Source: Lachnospiraceae bacterium (GTDB taxonomy: Bacteria > Bacillota > Clostridia > Lachnospirales > Lachnospiraceae). From it: a DNA stretch of 64,000 nt. Shown here piece by piece: positions 34,227 through 43,612 of the stretch. A program made the translations under genes and the position numbers. How positions within the stretch are numbered: the stretch's first letter is position 1; each line of letters starts with the position of its first letter. The notes below the pieces were generated by a model. The model did no database searches, was not told the DNA's origin, and worked only from the letters and a program-made list of their open reading frames with translations. Where the stretch lies: positions 1-64,000 of the forward strand of contig SVEO01000006.1 in NCBI GenBank assembly GCA_015057275.1. Direction: 5' to 3'.

Positions 34227-35474
34227 ATGACCTATCAAGAAGCGAGAGAATATTTGTTTGCAATTGAACAGATGCATGGAAGTAAACCAGGTCTTGAGAT
34301 GATGAATGCGTTAGTGAAAAAACTGGGGCATCCGGAAATTGGATTGCCGGTAATTCATGTGGCAGGAACGAATGGTAAAGGATCGGTGTTGGCGTTTTTA
34401 GAGAGCATTTTGCGGGAATGCAATTATCACACGGTACGTTACAGCTCACCATCGGTGTTTCATTACTTGGAGCGATTGACAGAGAATGGGGAGATGATTT
34501 CTGAGGAAAAGTTTGCGGCGCTGACCGGCGAGGTAAAAGCAGCAGCCGATGCGCTTGTAAAGGAAGGGATAGGACAGCCGACGGTCTTTGAACTGGAAAC
34601 AGCGATGGCATTTTTGTTTGCAAAAGAAACGAAATGTGATTTTATGCTTTTAGAGACCGGAATGGGTGGCAGGTTGGATGCGACCAATGTCGTGCCACAG
34701 GTTTTGTGTAGTATCATTACCTCAATTAGTAAGGAGCACACGGCATTTTTGGGCGATACACCGGAAGCAATTGCGTTGGAAAAAGCAGGCATCATGAAAA
34801 ACGGCTGCCCGACAGTAATCAGTGCACATAATCAAATGCTGGCGCAGGTATTTGAGGATGCAGCGATAAGGGCGGATAGTCCGCTGACATGGGGGGCACC
34901 AACTGTTCCCTATGCAATCGGGCTACTTGGCAGTCATCAGCCGGGAAATGCCGGCGCAGCATACGCGGCAATTGATATTTTAAGAAATTCGGGATATGAT
35001 ATACCGGAAAGTGCAGTTGTAAGCGGCTTTCAACACACATGCCATCCGGGGCGTTTTGAAAAGATTTGTGACAATCCGATTTGTGTTTTAGATGGTGCGC
35101 ATAATCCGGATGCAGCGTTGCGTCTGCGAGAAACTTTGCTTGAATTGACGCAGAAGGGTGAATTGCCGAGTCTGCGATATTTTGTGCTTGGCATTTTTAA
35201 AGATAAGGAATATGAAGAAATTGTACGTCTGACGGCATCACTTGCAGAACAGATTTTCACAGTGACACCGTCAGGACCGCGCGGACTTGATGCGGAAACA
35301 CTGGCTGAATATACGAAAGCGTACAATGCCAATGTGTACGCAGTATATGAGATAGAAAAAGCGGTACAATTGGCCTGCCGACAAGCGGAAGCAAACGGCG
35401 GCATGGTCCTTTGTTTTGGCTCACTGTCATTTTTGGGGAAGGCAAGAGCAGAGATTGAGAAGTGGAGAAAATAA
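34227..35474 (+). CDS. folC: Folylpolyglutamate/dihydrofolate synthase
   Basis: 415 residues of the Mur ligase fold. It adds glutamate to (dihydro)folates, and in many bacteria also to dihydropteroate. The P-loop is GTNGKGS (47-53). LETGMGGRLDATN and SKEHTAFLGDT are conserved active-site segments, and VLDGAHNPDA starts the C-terminal domain. ATG 34227 is preceded by ACGGAG; upstream in-frame codons run into the preceding terminator. The stop overlaps the folP start by one base (TAATG), so the two are coupled. Confidence 0.93.
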   Translation: MTYQEAREYLFAIEQMHGSKPGLEMMNALVKKLGHPEIGLPVIHVAGTNGKGSVLAFLESILRECNYHTVRYSSPSVFHYLERLTENGEMISEEKFAALTGEVKAAADALVKEGIGQPTVFELETAMAFLFAKETKCDFMLLETGMGGRLDATNVVPQVLCSIITSISKEHTAFLGDTPEAIALEKAGIMKNGCPTVISAHNQMLAQVFEDAAIRADSPLTWGAPTVPYAIGLLGSHQPGNAGAAYAAIDILRNSGYDIPESAVVSGFQHTCHPGRFEKICDNPICVLDGAHNPDAALRLRETLLELTQKGELPSLRYFVLGIFKDKEYEEIVRLTASLAEQIFTVTPSGPRGLDAETLAEYTKAYNANVYAVYEIEKAVQLACRQAEANGGMVLCFGSLSFLGKARAEIEKWRK

Positions 35475-36289
35475 TGAGAGATTTTGAATTTGCCGGCAGG
35501 GCATGGAGCGGAGAACGCGGCTATATTATGGGAATTTTGAATGTCACACCGGATTCCTTTTCCGACGGTGGACAGTATCAACTGGTTGAAGCTGCGGTAA
35601 AAAGAGCCGAACAAATGATAAAAGAAGGCGCAGATATTATCGATGTTGGCGGCGAATCAACACGCCCGGGCTATACAATGATCTCGGAGGAAGAAGAAAT
35701 CGCCAGAATCGTGCCGGTTATCCGTGAAATCAAGAAAAACTTTGCCGTTCCGGTATCGCTTGACACATATAAAAGCAAGGTGGCGCGTGCAGGGTTGGAA
35801 GCCGGTGCGGATCTGATTAACGATATTTGGGGACTGAAATATGACCGGCAAATGGCACATGTCGTTGCGGAGTATGATGCGGGAATCTGTCTGATGCATA
35901 ATCGTAGTGAAACACAATATAAGAACTTTATCGTGGATGTTATCTCGGATTTGCAGGAAAGCATTGATTTGGCATTGGCAGCCGGCATCAAAAAGGAACG
36001 AATTATTTTGGACCCGGGCGTAGGCTTTGGGAAAACATATGAGCATAACCTAATGGTGTTACGACAATTAGAGCGGTTGAATGAGCTTGGTTATCCGTTG
36101 TTGCTTGGTACATCGAGAAAATCGGTTGTCGGTATGACGCTTAATCTGCCGGCTGATATGCGCATGGAAGGGACGCTTGCCACAACTGTACTCGGCAGAG
36201 TGAAAGGCAGTTTGGTATTTCGCGTGCATGATGTCCTTGAAAACAAACGCGCACTGGCGATGACGGATGCAATTTTGGAAAGCAAATAA
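35474..36289 (+). CDS. folP: Dihydropteroate synthase
   Basis: 271 residues. It joins p-aminobenzoate to the pterin diphosphate. TIM-barrel motifs are GILNVTPDSFSDGG, VGGESTRPG, ICLMHNR, ILDPGVGFGKT and LGTSRKS. The target site of sulfonamides lies in these loops. ATG 35474 is used because TGGAG lies six bases upstream; the GTG at 35462 overlaps the folC end and is unlikely. Other folate genes are not nearby. Confidence 0.95.
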   Translation: MRDFEFAGRAWSGERGYIMGILNVTPDSFSDGGQYQLVEAAVKRAEQMIKEGADIIDVGGESTRPGYTMISEEEEIARIVPVIREIKKNFAVPVSLDTYKSKVARAGLEAGADLINDIWGLKYDRQMAHVVAEYDAGICLMHNRSETQYKNFIVDVISDLQESIDLALAAGIKKERIILDPGVGFGKTYEHNLMVLRQLERLNELGYPLLLGTSRKSVVGMTLNLPADMRMEGTLATTVLGRVKGSLVFRVHDVLENKRALAMTDAILESK

Positions 36290-36316
36290 ATTTTATAAAC
36301 TTTTCGGACAAAGTAT

Positions 36317-36345
36317 TTGAACTATGCAAAACGGTATGCTAAAAT
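36317..36345 (+). promoter_or_regulatory. Promoter of the membrane protein/pyrophosphatase genes
   Basis: TTGAAC (36317-36322), 17-bp spacer, TAAAAT (36340-36345) with an extended TGC. Confidence 0.7.
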
Positions 36346-36389
36346 AGAAATGTTATGGAATACATCATGGCAATACATGGAGGAATAAC

Positions 36390-37655
36390 ATGATAGAAGC
36401 AGAAAAGCAAACAGAAGAAGCTCGCATCGAGCAGGAAATCGAAAATTTGCTTCAAATAGAAACAGAACAGCACAAAAAAGAGAAACGTTCAGACAATTTA
36501 CCGGAGCAGGTTTGGAAGAATGTTTGGTATCAGCGAGTTATCACGTTGCTCTTTGTCCTGGCGCTGGGCAGCGGAATATTTGCTTATTCGTATGTAAAAG
36601 ACCAGGTATCTGCGGAAAGCGTGATTGAGGATTATATGCAGAGCTTTTCGAATGGCGATTGGAAAGCAATGTACGAAACCGCTGATGCAGAAGCGGCAGG
36701 CATCCCTTTTGAAATATGGAAGATTGGCATAAGCAACGGCCGCACGGCGAGTATTGAAGAGTACAAAAGCCGGTTGGTAAAAAAAGAAGCCAACACATAT
36801 TATTATCAAATTACCTATCGTGAGCTGAATTCCAAAGATAAAAAGACATTTGATATCACGTTGCAGCCGACTGGGGAGAAAAAATATTATCTTTTTCCAT
36901 TATACAAAGTTGTGGCAGAGCCGCAGAGAATTGAAAACGTAACGATTACAGTTCCGACCGGTATTCAATTTGCTCTCGGCGAATTTGAATCGACAAGCTG
37001 CGAAAAGAGCGAAGCAGATGACTGTGATGTATATCAGTTACCGCCGATGATTGCGGGGGATTATGAATTGACTCTTTACGGTGACACGGTGCAAGAGACC
37101 ACGCAAACGATGAGTGTTGGAAACGAAGGGAAAAGTTTTGTTTATTCAGATTTTTCCATCTCTGAAGAATTAGAACAGGATATTTGCGAACATTTGAATA
37201 ATGTAATCGTTGAACTGATTACAGAAGTGATTGATGCAACGACAGATAATCAGCAATATGTGAAAAATATCAACAAGCTATATGGTCATAACGAGATTAC
37301 AAGCTGGAAAGCGGTCACGGATAAAATCAAATCCGGCTTAGTCATTGAGGCAGAGGAAGAAACCTATCGGATTACAAACATTGATATCAATGATGCTACG
37401 GTTGAACTAACGGATTATGTATATCCGGACTCCTGTAAAGCGAAATTAACTTTTGTATGCCGCTATGAGGCTTATAAGCAGATTGATATTTCATCTTCCG
37501 GGGAGCTGGATACTACGGTTCATACCGGCACATTGATAATCAAAGCGGTTGGAGCATATTTTGTAGATGATGAGGAGTGGTCATTGACGAGATGTAGTTA
37601 TGCATCTGCCGTGACTCCGGACCCAGAAGCAGAAGAAACAGAGCCGACAGAATAA
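36390..37655 (+). CDS. Uncharacterised single-pass membrane protein
   Basis: 421 residues that I do not recognise with certainty. An acidic/coiled-coil N-terminus of about 48 residues (EEARIEQEIENLLQIETEQH) lies in the cytoplasm, followed by one TM helix (about 49-68) and a large extracellular part. Residues 76-165 (VIEDYMQSFSNGDWKAMYETA) resemble the NTF2-like fold found in TcaA/MecA-type proteins. The C-terminus is acidic (PDPEAEETEPTE). The layout is similar to TcaA-like envelope proteins but lacks the usual N-terminal zinc ribbon. TGGAGG precedes the ATG. The pyrophosphatase gene follows 12 bases later. Confidence 0.55.
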   Translation: MIEAEKQTEEARIEQEIENLLQIETEQHKKEKRSDNLPEQVWKNVWYQRVITLLFVLALGSGIFAYSYVKDQVSAESVIEDYMQSFSNGDWKAMYETADAEAAGIPFEIWKIGISNGRTASIEEYKSRLVKKEANTYYYQITYRELNSKDKKTFDITLQPTGEKKYYLFPLYKVVAEPQRIENVTITVPTGIQFALGEFESTSCEKSEADDCDVYQLPPMIAGDYELTLYGDTVQETTQTMSVGNEGKSFVYSDFSISEELEQDICEHLNNVIVELITEVIDATTDNQQYVKNINKLYGHNEITSWKAVTDKIKSGLVIEAEEETYRITNIDINDATVELTDYVYPDSCKAKLTFVCRYEAYKQIDISSSGELDTTVHTGTLIIKAVGAYFVDDEEWSLTRCSYASAVTPDPEAEETEPTE

Positions 37656-37667
37656 GGAGGTAGAAAC

Positions 37668-39311
37668 GTGAAGCAGAAAAAAGTATATGTCATTGGACAT
37701 AAGAATCCAGACACAGACTCCATATGTTCGGCGATTGCCTATGCATATTTGAAAAATCAGTTGCAACCGGGCAAATATGTTGCCAAGAGAGCCGGGCAGT
37801 TAAATGCGGAAACCACATTCGTCTTAGAGCGATTCCGAGTAAAGGCACCGGAATATATACCGAATGTAGCAACACAGATTTCCGACCTTGCGGTTCGCGA
37901 GGTTCCGGGTATGGAACGCGGTGTATCCCTAAAAAATGCATGGGAGCTGATGAAAAAGTTAAATGAAACCACAATCCCGATTCTGAAGGACGACAATCGA
38001 ATTGTGGGATTAATTACAACCGAAGATATCGCAAAATCCTACATGGATGTGTACGATAGTAAAGTTTTAGCGACAGCGGGAACAAAATATAAAAATATTG
38101 TAGAAACTTTGGATGGTACGATGTTGGTTGGCGATGTAGAGCAGACGGTAAGTGCCGGGAAAGTAGTGATTGCGGCAACGACACCGGAATTGATGGAAGA
38201 ATATATCGAACCGGCGGATTTGGTAATCTTGGGTAATCGTTACGAGTCGCAGTTATGTGCAATTGAAATGAAAGCCGGCTGTATCATTGTTTGCGAGGGG
38301 GCAAAAGTTTCCAAAACAATTCAGAACTTAGCACAGACACGCGGTTGCTGCATTATCAGCACACTGCATGATACATATACGGTAGCTCGTCTGATTAACC
38401 AAAGTATTCCGATTGATTACTTTATGAGAAGAGACAATTTGGTTGTGTTCCAAAAGGATGATTTTGTTGAGAACGTAAGAACCATCATGACAAAAAAGCG
38501 CTACCATAACTTCCCGGTAATTGACCGACACGGCAAGTACAAAGGTATTGTTTCACGAAGAAACTTGTTAGATGCAACGAAGAAGCAGATGATTTTAGTT
38601 GACCATAACGAAAAGAATCAGGCAGTTGACGGCATCGAGGAAGCCGAGATTTTAGAAATTATTGACCACCATAGACTTGGCACCGTGGAAACAATTGCTC
38701 CGGTATATTTCCGTAATGAACCACTTGGTTGTACCGCGACGATTGTTTACGAGTTATTCAGTGAGAAGAATATAGTTATTCCGCAGACAATTGCCGGATT
38801 ACTTTTGGCAGCGATTATTTCTGATACCTTGTTATTCCGCTCCCCGACTTGTACATTCTGGGATAAGCAGGCAGCTGAGCAGCTTGCACAAATTAGCGGT
38901 GTGAATCCGGAGATTTTAGCGCAGGAAATGTTTAAGGCAGGAAGTAACTTGAAAGACAAATCCTCCGAAGAAGTATTTTATCAGGATTTCAAGAAGTTCA
39001 TTATAGACGGTGTCAGCTTTGGTATCGGACAGATTAACTCGCTCGATGCAGGTGAGTTGAACGAGATTAAGAATAAACTTATTCCGTATTTGGGAAAAGC
39101 ATACAAGGAACACAAAGTAGATTGTATTTTCTTTATGCTTACCAACATAATAACGGAATCCACCGAGTTGATTTATCTAGGAACGAAAGCAGAGGAGCTT
39201 GTGTCCGAGGGATTCGGTATTAAGAGTGAAAACGATTCGTTTATCTTAGAAGGTGTTGTATCCCGTAAAAAACAGTTATTACCGGCATTGATGAAGGCGA
39301 TTCAGCAGTAG
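37668..39311 (+). CDS. ppaC: Manganese-dependent inorganic pyrophosphatase with CBS-DRTGG regulatory insert
   Basis: 547 residues, the length of family II CBS-pyrophosphatases. The DHH phosphoesterase domain begins VIGHKNPDTDS (H11, D15, D17 as Mn ligands) and resumes with VDHNE, IIDHHR and PLGCTATIVYE; DHHA2 is C-terminal with the RKKQ-type substrate site. Inserted at about 66-300 are two CBS modules flanking a DRTGG-like domain (TTIPILKDDNRIVGLITTEDI and HNFPVIDRHGKYKGIVSRRN), which bind adenine nucleotides and tune activity to energy state. It hydrolyses pyrophosphate in the cytoplasm. The GTG start follows AAGGAGG. Confidence 0.93.
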   Translation: MKQKKVYVIGHKNPDTDSICSAIAYAYLKNQLQPGKYVAKRAGQLNAETTFVLERFRVKAPEYIPNVATQISDLAVREVPGMERGVSLKNAWELMKKLNETTIPILKDDNRIVGLITTEDIAKSYMDVYDSKVLATAGTKYKNIVETLDGTMLVGDVEQTVSAGKVVIAATTPELMEEYIEPADLVILGNRYESQLCAIEMKAGCIIVCEGAKVSKTIQNLAQTRGCCIISTLHDTYTVARLINQSIPIDYFMRRDNLVVFQKDDFVENVRTIMTKKRYHNFPVIDRHGKYKGIVSRRNLLDATKKQMILVDHNEKNQAVDGIEEAEILEIIDHHRLGTVETIAPVYFRNEPLGCTATIVYELFSEKNIVIPQTIAGLLLAAIISDTLLFRSPTCTFWDKQAAEQLAQISGVNPEILAQEMFKAGSNLKDKSSEEVFYQDFKKFIIDGVSFGIGQINSLDAGELNEIKNKLIPYLGKAYKEHKVDCIFFMLTNIITESTELIYLGTKAEELVSEGFGIKSENDSFILEGVVSRKKQLLPALMKAIQQ

Positions 39312-39321
39312 GGTGATGGAT

Positions 39322-39816
39322 ATGGGAAATATTGTATTAGTTGGTATGCCTGGAGTGGGCAAGAGTACAATCGGCGTTATTTTAGCAAAATTTGCCGGCT
39401 ATCATTTCTTGGACTCGGATTTATTGATTCAGGAAACTACAGGTAAGCTTTTGCGAGAGATTATTGCAGAACAGGGAGTCGAAGGATTTATCAAAGTCGA
39501 AGAAGAAGTAAATTCGCAGATTGAGGCGGAAAACACGATTGTTGCCACTGGTGGTAGCGTGGTATACGGGGCGAAGGCGATGGAGCACCTTTCATCCATC
39601 GGCACAGTGGTTTATTTAAAACTGGAGTGCGAAGAATTAGAAAAGCGTCTCGGCGATTTGGAAAAACGAGGCGTTGTATTAAAAAATGGGCAGACGTTTC
39701 GTGACCTCTATAACGAGCGTGAGCCACTTTATGAAAAGTATGCACACATTGTCGTAGATGAAAAAAATAAATCCGCGGAAGATGTTGTGCGAGAAATCAT
39801 GACAATTTTAAAATAA
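39322..39816 (+). CDS. aroK: Shikimate kinase
   Basis: 164 residues. It phosphorylates shikimate in aromatic amino acid synthesis. Walker A is GMPGVGKST, the shikimate-site aspartate is in FLDSDLLIQ, and VATGGSVV and YNEREPLYEKYA are family signatures. The lid arginine and RDLYNERE context fit AroK. The start is uncertain among GTG 39313, ATG 39316 and ATG 39322; the last fits best with GGGTGA just upstream and yields MGNIVLVGMPGVGKS. It follows the pyrophosphatase directly; no other aro genes lie near. Confidence 0.88.
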   Translation: MGNIVLVGMPGVGKSTIGVILAKFAGYHFLDSDLLIQETTGKLLREIIAEQGVEGFIKVEEEVNSQIEAENTIVATGGSVVYGAKAMEHLSSIGTVVYLKLECEELEKRLGDLEKRGVVLKNGQTFRDLYNEREPLYEKYAHIVVDEKNKSAEDVVREIMTILK

Positions 39817-39819
39817 CTC

Positions 39820-39848
39820 TTTACAAAATGCGTAGCCAATGTTACAAT
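39820..39848 (+). promoter_or_regulatory. Promoter of the M23 peptidase gene
   Basis: TTTACA (39820-39825), 17-bp spacer, TACAAT (39843-39848). Confidence 0.65.
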
Positions 39849-39891
39849 GGTTAAGAAATTGTTACAAAAGTGTTACGTATTGGAGGTTGTT

Positions 39892-41415
39892 ATGAGTAAA
39901 GCATTCAGTTATCTGAAGCGAAGCTTAGAAAACAAGAAGATACGCTGCATTGGTATGATTACGATTGCAGCGTTTTCTATTGCTATTGCCGACGGACAAG
40001 CAGCAATAAAGGACATGAATCAAGAACAAACAGAGGTAGAAACAGTAAGTGTGGAGAATGGTTATGTGGCGATTGTGAATGGTGAGGAAGTTGCCGTTGC
40101 TGCGGAGTCCGAATCTTTGGAGGCTGCATTTATTCAGGCAAAGGAGACGATGAGCCTTACACTCTCGTTTGCAGAACCGGAACTGGAGATTGTTGAGAAG
40201 TCTGTGGCATCGACAGATTTAGAAATCGGACAGGATATACTCACAGAGAAAATGGAGCAGGCGATTCTTTCTACATCTGACTGTGAAGGATATAACTACT
40301 CGATTGTGGTAGGTGAAGTTTCGTTTGACGTGTCTTGCCTGGCAGAGATAGAGGAAGTATTCGATGCTGTGTTAGCAGAGAAGTCGAATTACGATGCAAA
40401 GACGGTATGTTTGGATGTAAATGACGGAGTTTCTTCTATATATATAGTGGCAGCATCTAAATATAATCAGGTAAAGGCGGCAGGTGTTGTTACAAAGGCT
40501 GATATGACGATTACGGCAGAAGATAGCGAGAGTATGCTTTCTTTTGTGCCGGCGGTTACTGTGACAAAAGTGCCGGAAAGCAATACAACACCAATTACGA
40601 CAGAAGCTGCTGTAGAAATTCTTATGACAGAGGACTCACAATCGGATGTGTATACTGTGGCGAAGGGTGACTGCTTAAGCAATATTGCGGACAAGTTTGA
40701 TATGACACTTGGAGAGTTGCTGGAAAGAAATCCGGATATCACGTCGAAGAGTATCATCTCCATCGGTCAGAAATTAAATGTAAAGACCGAACAGAACATT
40801 CTTCGTTTAAAGACGGTAAAGATATACACGGCAGAAGAGATGATTGCTTACAAAACCGAGTATCAGGAAAATAATGAATGGTTAGAGACAAAGTCTCAAA
40901 CACTTCGTGTCGGTGAAACAGGTACAAAACTATGTAAATATGAAGAAATTCTTCTTGATGGCAAGTCTTCTGAAAAACATCTGTTACAGGAAGAAATTAC
41001 CAAAGAGCCGGTAAATGCGCTTGTTGAAATAGGTACGCAGGAAGTTAAGAGCTATACATACCCGGTAAATGCCGTAATTACATCTTATTTTGGATCAAGA
41101 TGGGGTTCCACACACAAGGGTATCGATTTCGGTGTCAGTATCGGTACGGAAATTAAAGCTGCCAGAGCGGGAAAGGTTATCCGTGCAGACTGGTACAGCA
41201 GCTTTGGTAAATGCGTCGAGATTCAGCATTCGGATGGTAGTGTTACCAGATATGCACATCTGAATGGCTTTGAGGTTTCTTACGGGGATGAAGTAAAACA
41301 GGGAGAAGTAATTGCTTACAGCGGAAACACCGGACGTTCAACCGGACCGCATCTTCATTTCGAAATTTTAATCGGCGGTGTACAGGTAGACCCGATGAAG
41401 TATTTATCAAAATAA
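39892..41415 (+). CDS. LysM-G5-M23 peptidoglycan hydrolase
   Basis: 507 residues. An N-terminal hydrophobic segment (about 18-37) serves as signal or anchor. A LysM domain is at 253-298 (YTVAKGDCLSNIADKF), G5 at about 308-382 (LRVGETGTKL), and an M23 zinc endopeptidase domain at about 395-500 with H408 and D412 (HKGIDFG) and H487-x-H489 (HLHFE). M23 enzymes cut peptide crosslinks in peptidoglycan; LysM and G5 bind the wall glycan. The stretch from 50 to 250 is acidic and unfamiliar. ATG 39892 has TTGGAGG upstream; an earlier ATG at 39847 lies in the promoter. Related LysM-G5-M23 proteins act in wall remodelling or engulfment, but its role here is not determined. Confidence 0.9.
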   Translation: MSKAFSYLKRSLENKKIRCIGMITIAAFSIAIADGQAAIKDMNQEQTEVETVSVENGYVAIVNGEEVAVAAESESLEAAFIQAKETMSLTLSFAEPELEIVEKSVASTDLEIGQDILTEKMEQAILSTSDCEGYNYSIVVGEVSFDVSCLAEIEEVFDAVLAEKSNYDAKTVCLDVNDGVSSIYIVAASKYNQVKAAGVVTKADMTITAEDSESMLSFVPAVTVTKVPESNTTPITTEAAVEILMTEDSQSDVYTVAKGDCLSNIADKFDMTLGELLERNPDITSKSIISIGQKLNVKTEQNILRLKTVKIYTAEEMIAYKTEYQENNEWLETKSQTLRVGETGTKLCKYEEILLDGKSSEKHLLQEEITKEPVNALVEIGTQEVKSYTYPVNAVITSYFGSRWGSTHKGIDFGVSIGTEIKAARAGKVIRADWYSSFGKCVEIQHSDGSVTRYAHLNGFEVSYGDEVKQGEVIAYSGNTGRSTGPHLHFEILIGGVQVDPMKYLSK

Positions 41416-41428
41416 TATAACGTGATTT

Positions 41429-41456
41429 CAGCCGGGATTTTGATCCCGGCTGTTTC
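41429..41456 (+). terminator. Terminator after the M23 peptidase gene
   Basis: CAGCCGGGAT (41429-41438) and ATCCCGGCTG (41443-41452) with loop TTTG, followed by TTTC. Confidence 0.75.
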
Positions 41457-41555
41457 TGTGAAAGCATCAATACATACAATTTGGCGTCAACAGATTTCTT
41501 CGCGTTTCACGCCATCGAATTCTGAAAAATTTTTGTAAAAATATGAAAAAAGTGC

Positions 41556-41584
41556 TTGCAATTTGAAATATGTTATTATATAAT
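41556..41584 (+). promoter_or_regulatory. Promoter of the S10 operon
   Basis: TTGCAA (41556-41561), 17-bp spacer, TATAAT (41579-41584). Confidence 0.85.
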
Positions 41585-41589
41585 GCTTC

Positions 41590-41825
41590 ATGCTGTGACA
41601 TGATAGCGGTGAAACGTAGGTTGCTGCGATGGCAGGTTTTTACGTGGAGCGAATGTCAAGTTATAAAAACTGGCGACAAGTCACTGTACCTATAAAATGT
41701 CCGAGGAAATCGGAAACACGTGTGAAGCGAGATTTTCTGAAAGAAAGTTGAGGACACACACGGAGATGTGTACAGTCACCACTTGTCGTGCTGAGAAATA
41801 GTGCGAAAAGGAGGCGACTTTTTTT
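41590..41825 (+). promoter_or_regulatory. Long structured leader of the S10 operon
   Basis: About 235 untranslated bases with two domains. First, GACAT (41597-41601) pairs with ATGTC (41653-41657) and encloses an ACGTA/TACGT pairing. Second, a long-range stem joins CGACAAGT (41674-41681) and ACTGTAC (41683-41689) with ACTTGTCG (41781-41788) and GTACAGT (41770-41776). Inside it are TGTCC/GGACA (41698-41702 with 41752-41756) and hairpins such as CCGA...TCGG and TTTCT/AGAAA. GGAGG at 41810-41814 serves rpsJ. The multi-branched form suggests an r-protein binding leader; the family is not identified. Confidence 0.6.
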
Positions 41826-42137
41826 ATGGCAAGTCAAGTAATGAGAATCACATTGAAGGCGTACGATCACAAGTTAATCGATCAGTCTGCTGCAAAGATC
41901 ATTGAAACTGTTAAGAAGACAGGCTCTAAGGTAAGCGGTCCTGTACCGTTGCCAACAAAGAAAGAGGTTGTTACAATCTTAAGAGCTGTACACAAGTACA
42001 AAGACTCCAGAGAACAGTTCGAGCAGAGAACTCACAAGAGACTTATCGACATCATTGAGCCAACACAGAAAGTTGTTGATGCTCTGTCCAGATTGGAAAT
42101 GCCGGCAGGTGTGCACATCAACATTAAGATGAAGTAA
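41826..42137 (+). CDS. rpsJ: 30S ribosomal protein S10
   Basis: 103 residues, normal length; [17 protein letters not shown] at the start and [13 protein letters not shown] at the end are typical. Part of the 30S head and, as NusE, of the NusB antitermination complex. First gene of the S10 operon. The ATG at 41826 is 11 bases after GGAGG; ATG 41841 is an internal alternative. A 190-base gap with its own hairpin follows. Confidence 0.98.
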   Translation: MASQVMRITLKAYDHKLIDQSAAKIIETVKKTGSKVSGPVPLPTKKEVVTILRAVHKYKDSREQFEQRTHKRLIDIIEPTQKVVDALSRLEMPAGVHINIKMK

Positions 42138-42327
42138 GACATCTTAAAAACAAATTAAGAAATTATCCTGAAGGGTTAAGATATAAAAGCAACACTTCTT
42201 TCGGAATCAACATTTTCTATATGAATTTAGTGTTCCACGTATATTTGACTGTTCTAGGATGATCACGGCGTATGGCCATACATACGAGACGTGATCCGCT
42301 GTAGATTAACAGGAGGTAGAAAAGGAA
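42138..42327 (+). promoter_or_regulatory. Structured intergenic region between rpsJ and rplC
   Basis: Unusually long for neighbouring S10-operon genes. Stems seen: TCTTAA/TTAAGA (42142-42160), AACACT/TTAGTGTT-type (42191-42196 with 42229-42234), and a two-part hairpin with GATCACG (42261-42267) pairing CGTGATC (42290-42296) and CGTATG (42269-42274) pairing CATACG (42281-42286). AGGAGG for rplC follows. It may be an autoregulatory or RNA-processing site. No good promoter was found inside. Confidence 0.5.
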
Positions 42328-42963
42328 ATGAAGAAAGCTATTTTAGCAACAAAAGTCGGAATGACTCAAATCTTCAATGAAGACGGTGTATTAACACCGG
42401 TTACTGTACTTCAGGCTGGTCCTTGTGTTGTAACACAGGTTAAGACAGTAGAAAACGACGGCTACAGTGCAGTACAGGTTGGTTTTGTTGACAAGAGAGA
42501 ATTCTTAGTAAACAAGCCAATGAAGGGAATGTTCGCAAAAGCTGGGGTATCTTGCAAGAGATATGTGAGAGAACTTAGATTTGAGAACGCAGAAGAATAC
42601 TCAGTAAAAGACGAAATCAAGGCAGACATCTTCGCTGCTGGCGAAAAGATTGATGCTACTGCAATTGCAAAGGGAAAAGGTTTCCAGGGTGCAATTAAGA
42701 GACATGGCCAGTCCAGAGGACCTATGGCTCACGGTTCTAAGTATCATCGTCATGCAGGTTCTAACGGCTCTGCAACAACTCCGGGTAGAGTGTTCAAGGG
42801 TAAGAACATGCCGGGTCACATGGGTGCAAAGAAAGTTACCGTTCAGAATCTTGAAATCGTACAGGTTGATGTTGAAAACAACTTACTGTTAGTTAAGGGT
42901 GCTGTTCCGGGACCTAAGAAATGTTTAGTAACAATCAAAGAAACAGTAAAGTCTGGTAAGTAG
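42328..42963 (+). CDS. rplC: 50S ribosomal protein L3
   Basis: 211 residues. [20 protein letters not shown] and the glycine-rich loop [18 protein letters not shown], which reaches toward the peptidyl transferase centre, identify L3. One of the first proteins to bind 23S rRNA. ACAGGAGGT precedes the ATG; rplD follows 28 bases later. Confidence 0.98.
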   Translation: MKKAILATKVGMTQIFNEDGVLTPVTVLQAGPCVVTQVKTVENDGYSAVQVGFVDKREFLVNKPMKGMFAKAGVSCKRYVRELRFENAEEYSVKDEIKADIFAAGEKIDATAIAKGKGFQGAIKRHGQSRGPMAHGSKYHRHAGSNGSATTPGRVFKGKNMPGHMGAKKVTVQNLEIVQVDVENNLLLVKGAVPGPKKCLVTIKETVKSGK

Positions 42964-42991
42964 TTTTTGTTGAGAAAGGAGGAACTTACAG

Positions 42992-43612
42992 ATGGCAAAA
43001 GTATCTGTTTACAATATGGAAGGCAGCCAGGTAGGCGAAATGGAGCTTAACGATGCTGTATTCGGTGTTGAAATAAATGAACACGTAGTTCATATGGCAG
43101 TCGTAAGCCAGCTTGCTAACAAGCGTCAGGGCACACAGAGTGCGAAGACACGTGCAGAAGTAAGCGGTGGTGGTAAGAAGCCATGGAGACAGAAGGGAAC
43201 CGGTCATGCTAGACAGGGTTCGACAAGAGCTCCGCAGTGGACACACGGTGGTGTTGTGTTTGCTCCGAAGCCAAGAGATTATTCCTTTAAGTTAAACAAG
43301 AAGGAAAAGGCACTTGCATTAAAGTCTGTATTAACAGCTAAGGTTCAGGAAAACAAGTTCATCGTAGTTGACGAAATTAAGATGGATGAAGTAAAGACAA
43401 AGACATTCAAGGCAGCATTAGACAGCTTAAAGGCTCCGAAGAGCTTAGTTGTATTAGCTGAGAAGAATGAAAACGTATCTTTATCCGCTAGAAACCTTCC
43501 AACCGTTAAGGCAACAACATACAATGCAATTAACGTATATGATATCTTAAAGTATGACACTGTTGTTATCGCTAAGGCAGCAGTAGAAGCAGTTCAGGAG
43601 GTATATGCATAA
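42992..43612 (+). CDS. rplD: 50S ribosomal protein L4
   Basis: 206 residues; the exit-tunnel loop [18 protein letters not shown] is present. L4 lines the polypeptide exit tunnel and is the translational/transcriptional repressor of the S10 operon in E. coli. Here the structured leaders before rpsJ and rplC are possible targets, though this is untested. AAAGGAGG precedes the ATG. Stop and the rplW start share one base (TAATG). Confidence 0.98.
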   Translation: MAKVSVYNMEGSQVGEMELNDAVFGVEINEHVVHMAVVSQLANKRQGTQSAKTRAEVSGGGKKPWRQKGTGHARQGSTRAPQWTHGGVVFAPKPRDYSFKLNKKEKALALKSVLTAKVQENKFIVVDEIKMDEVKTKTFKAALDSLKAPKSLVVLAEKNENVSLSARNLPTVKATTYNAINVYDILKYDTVVIAKAAVEAVQEVYA

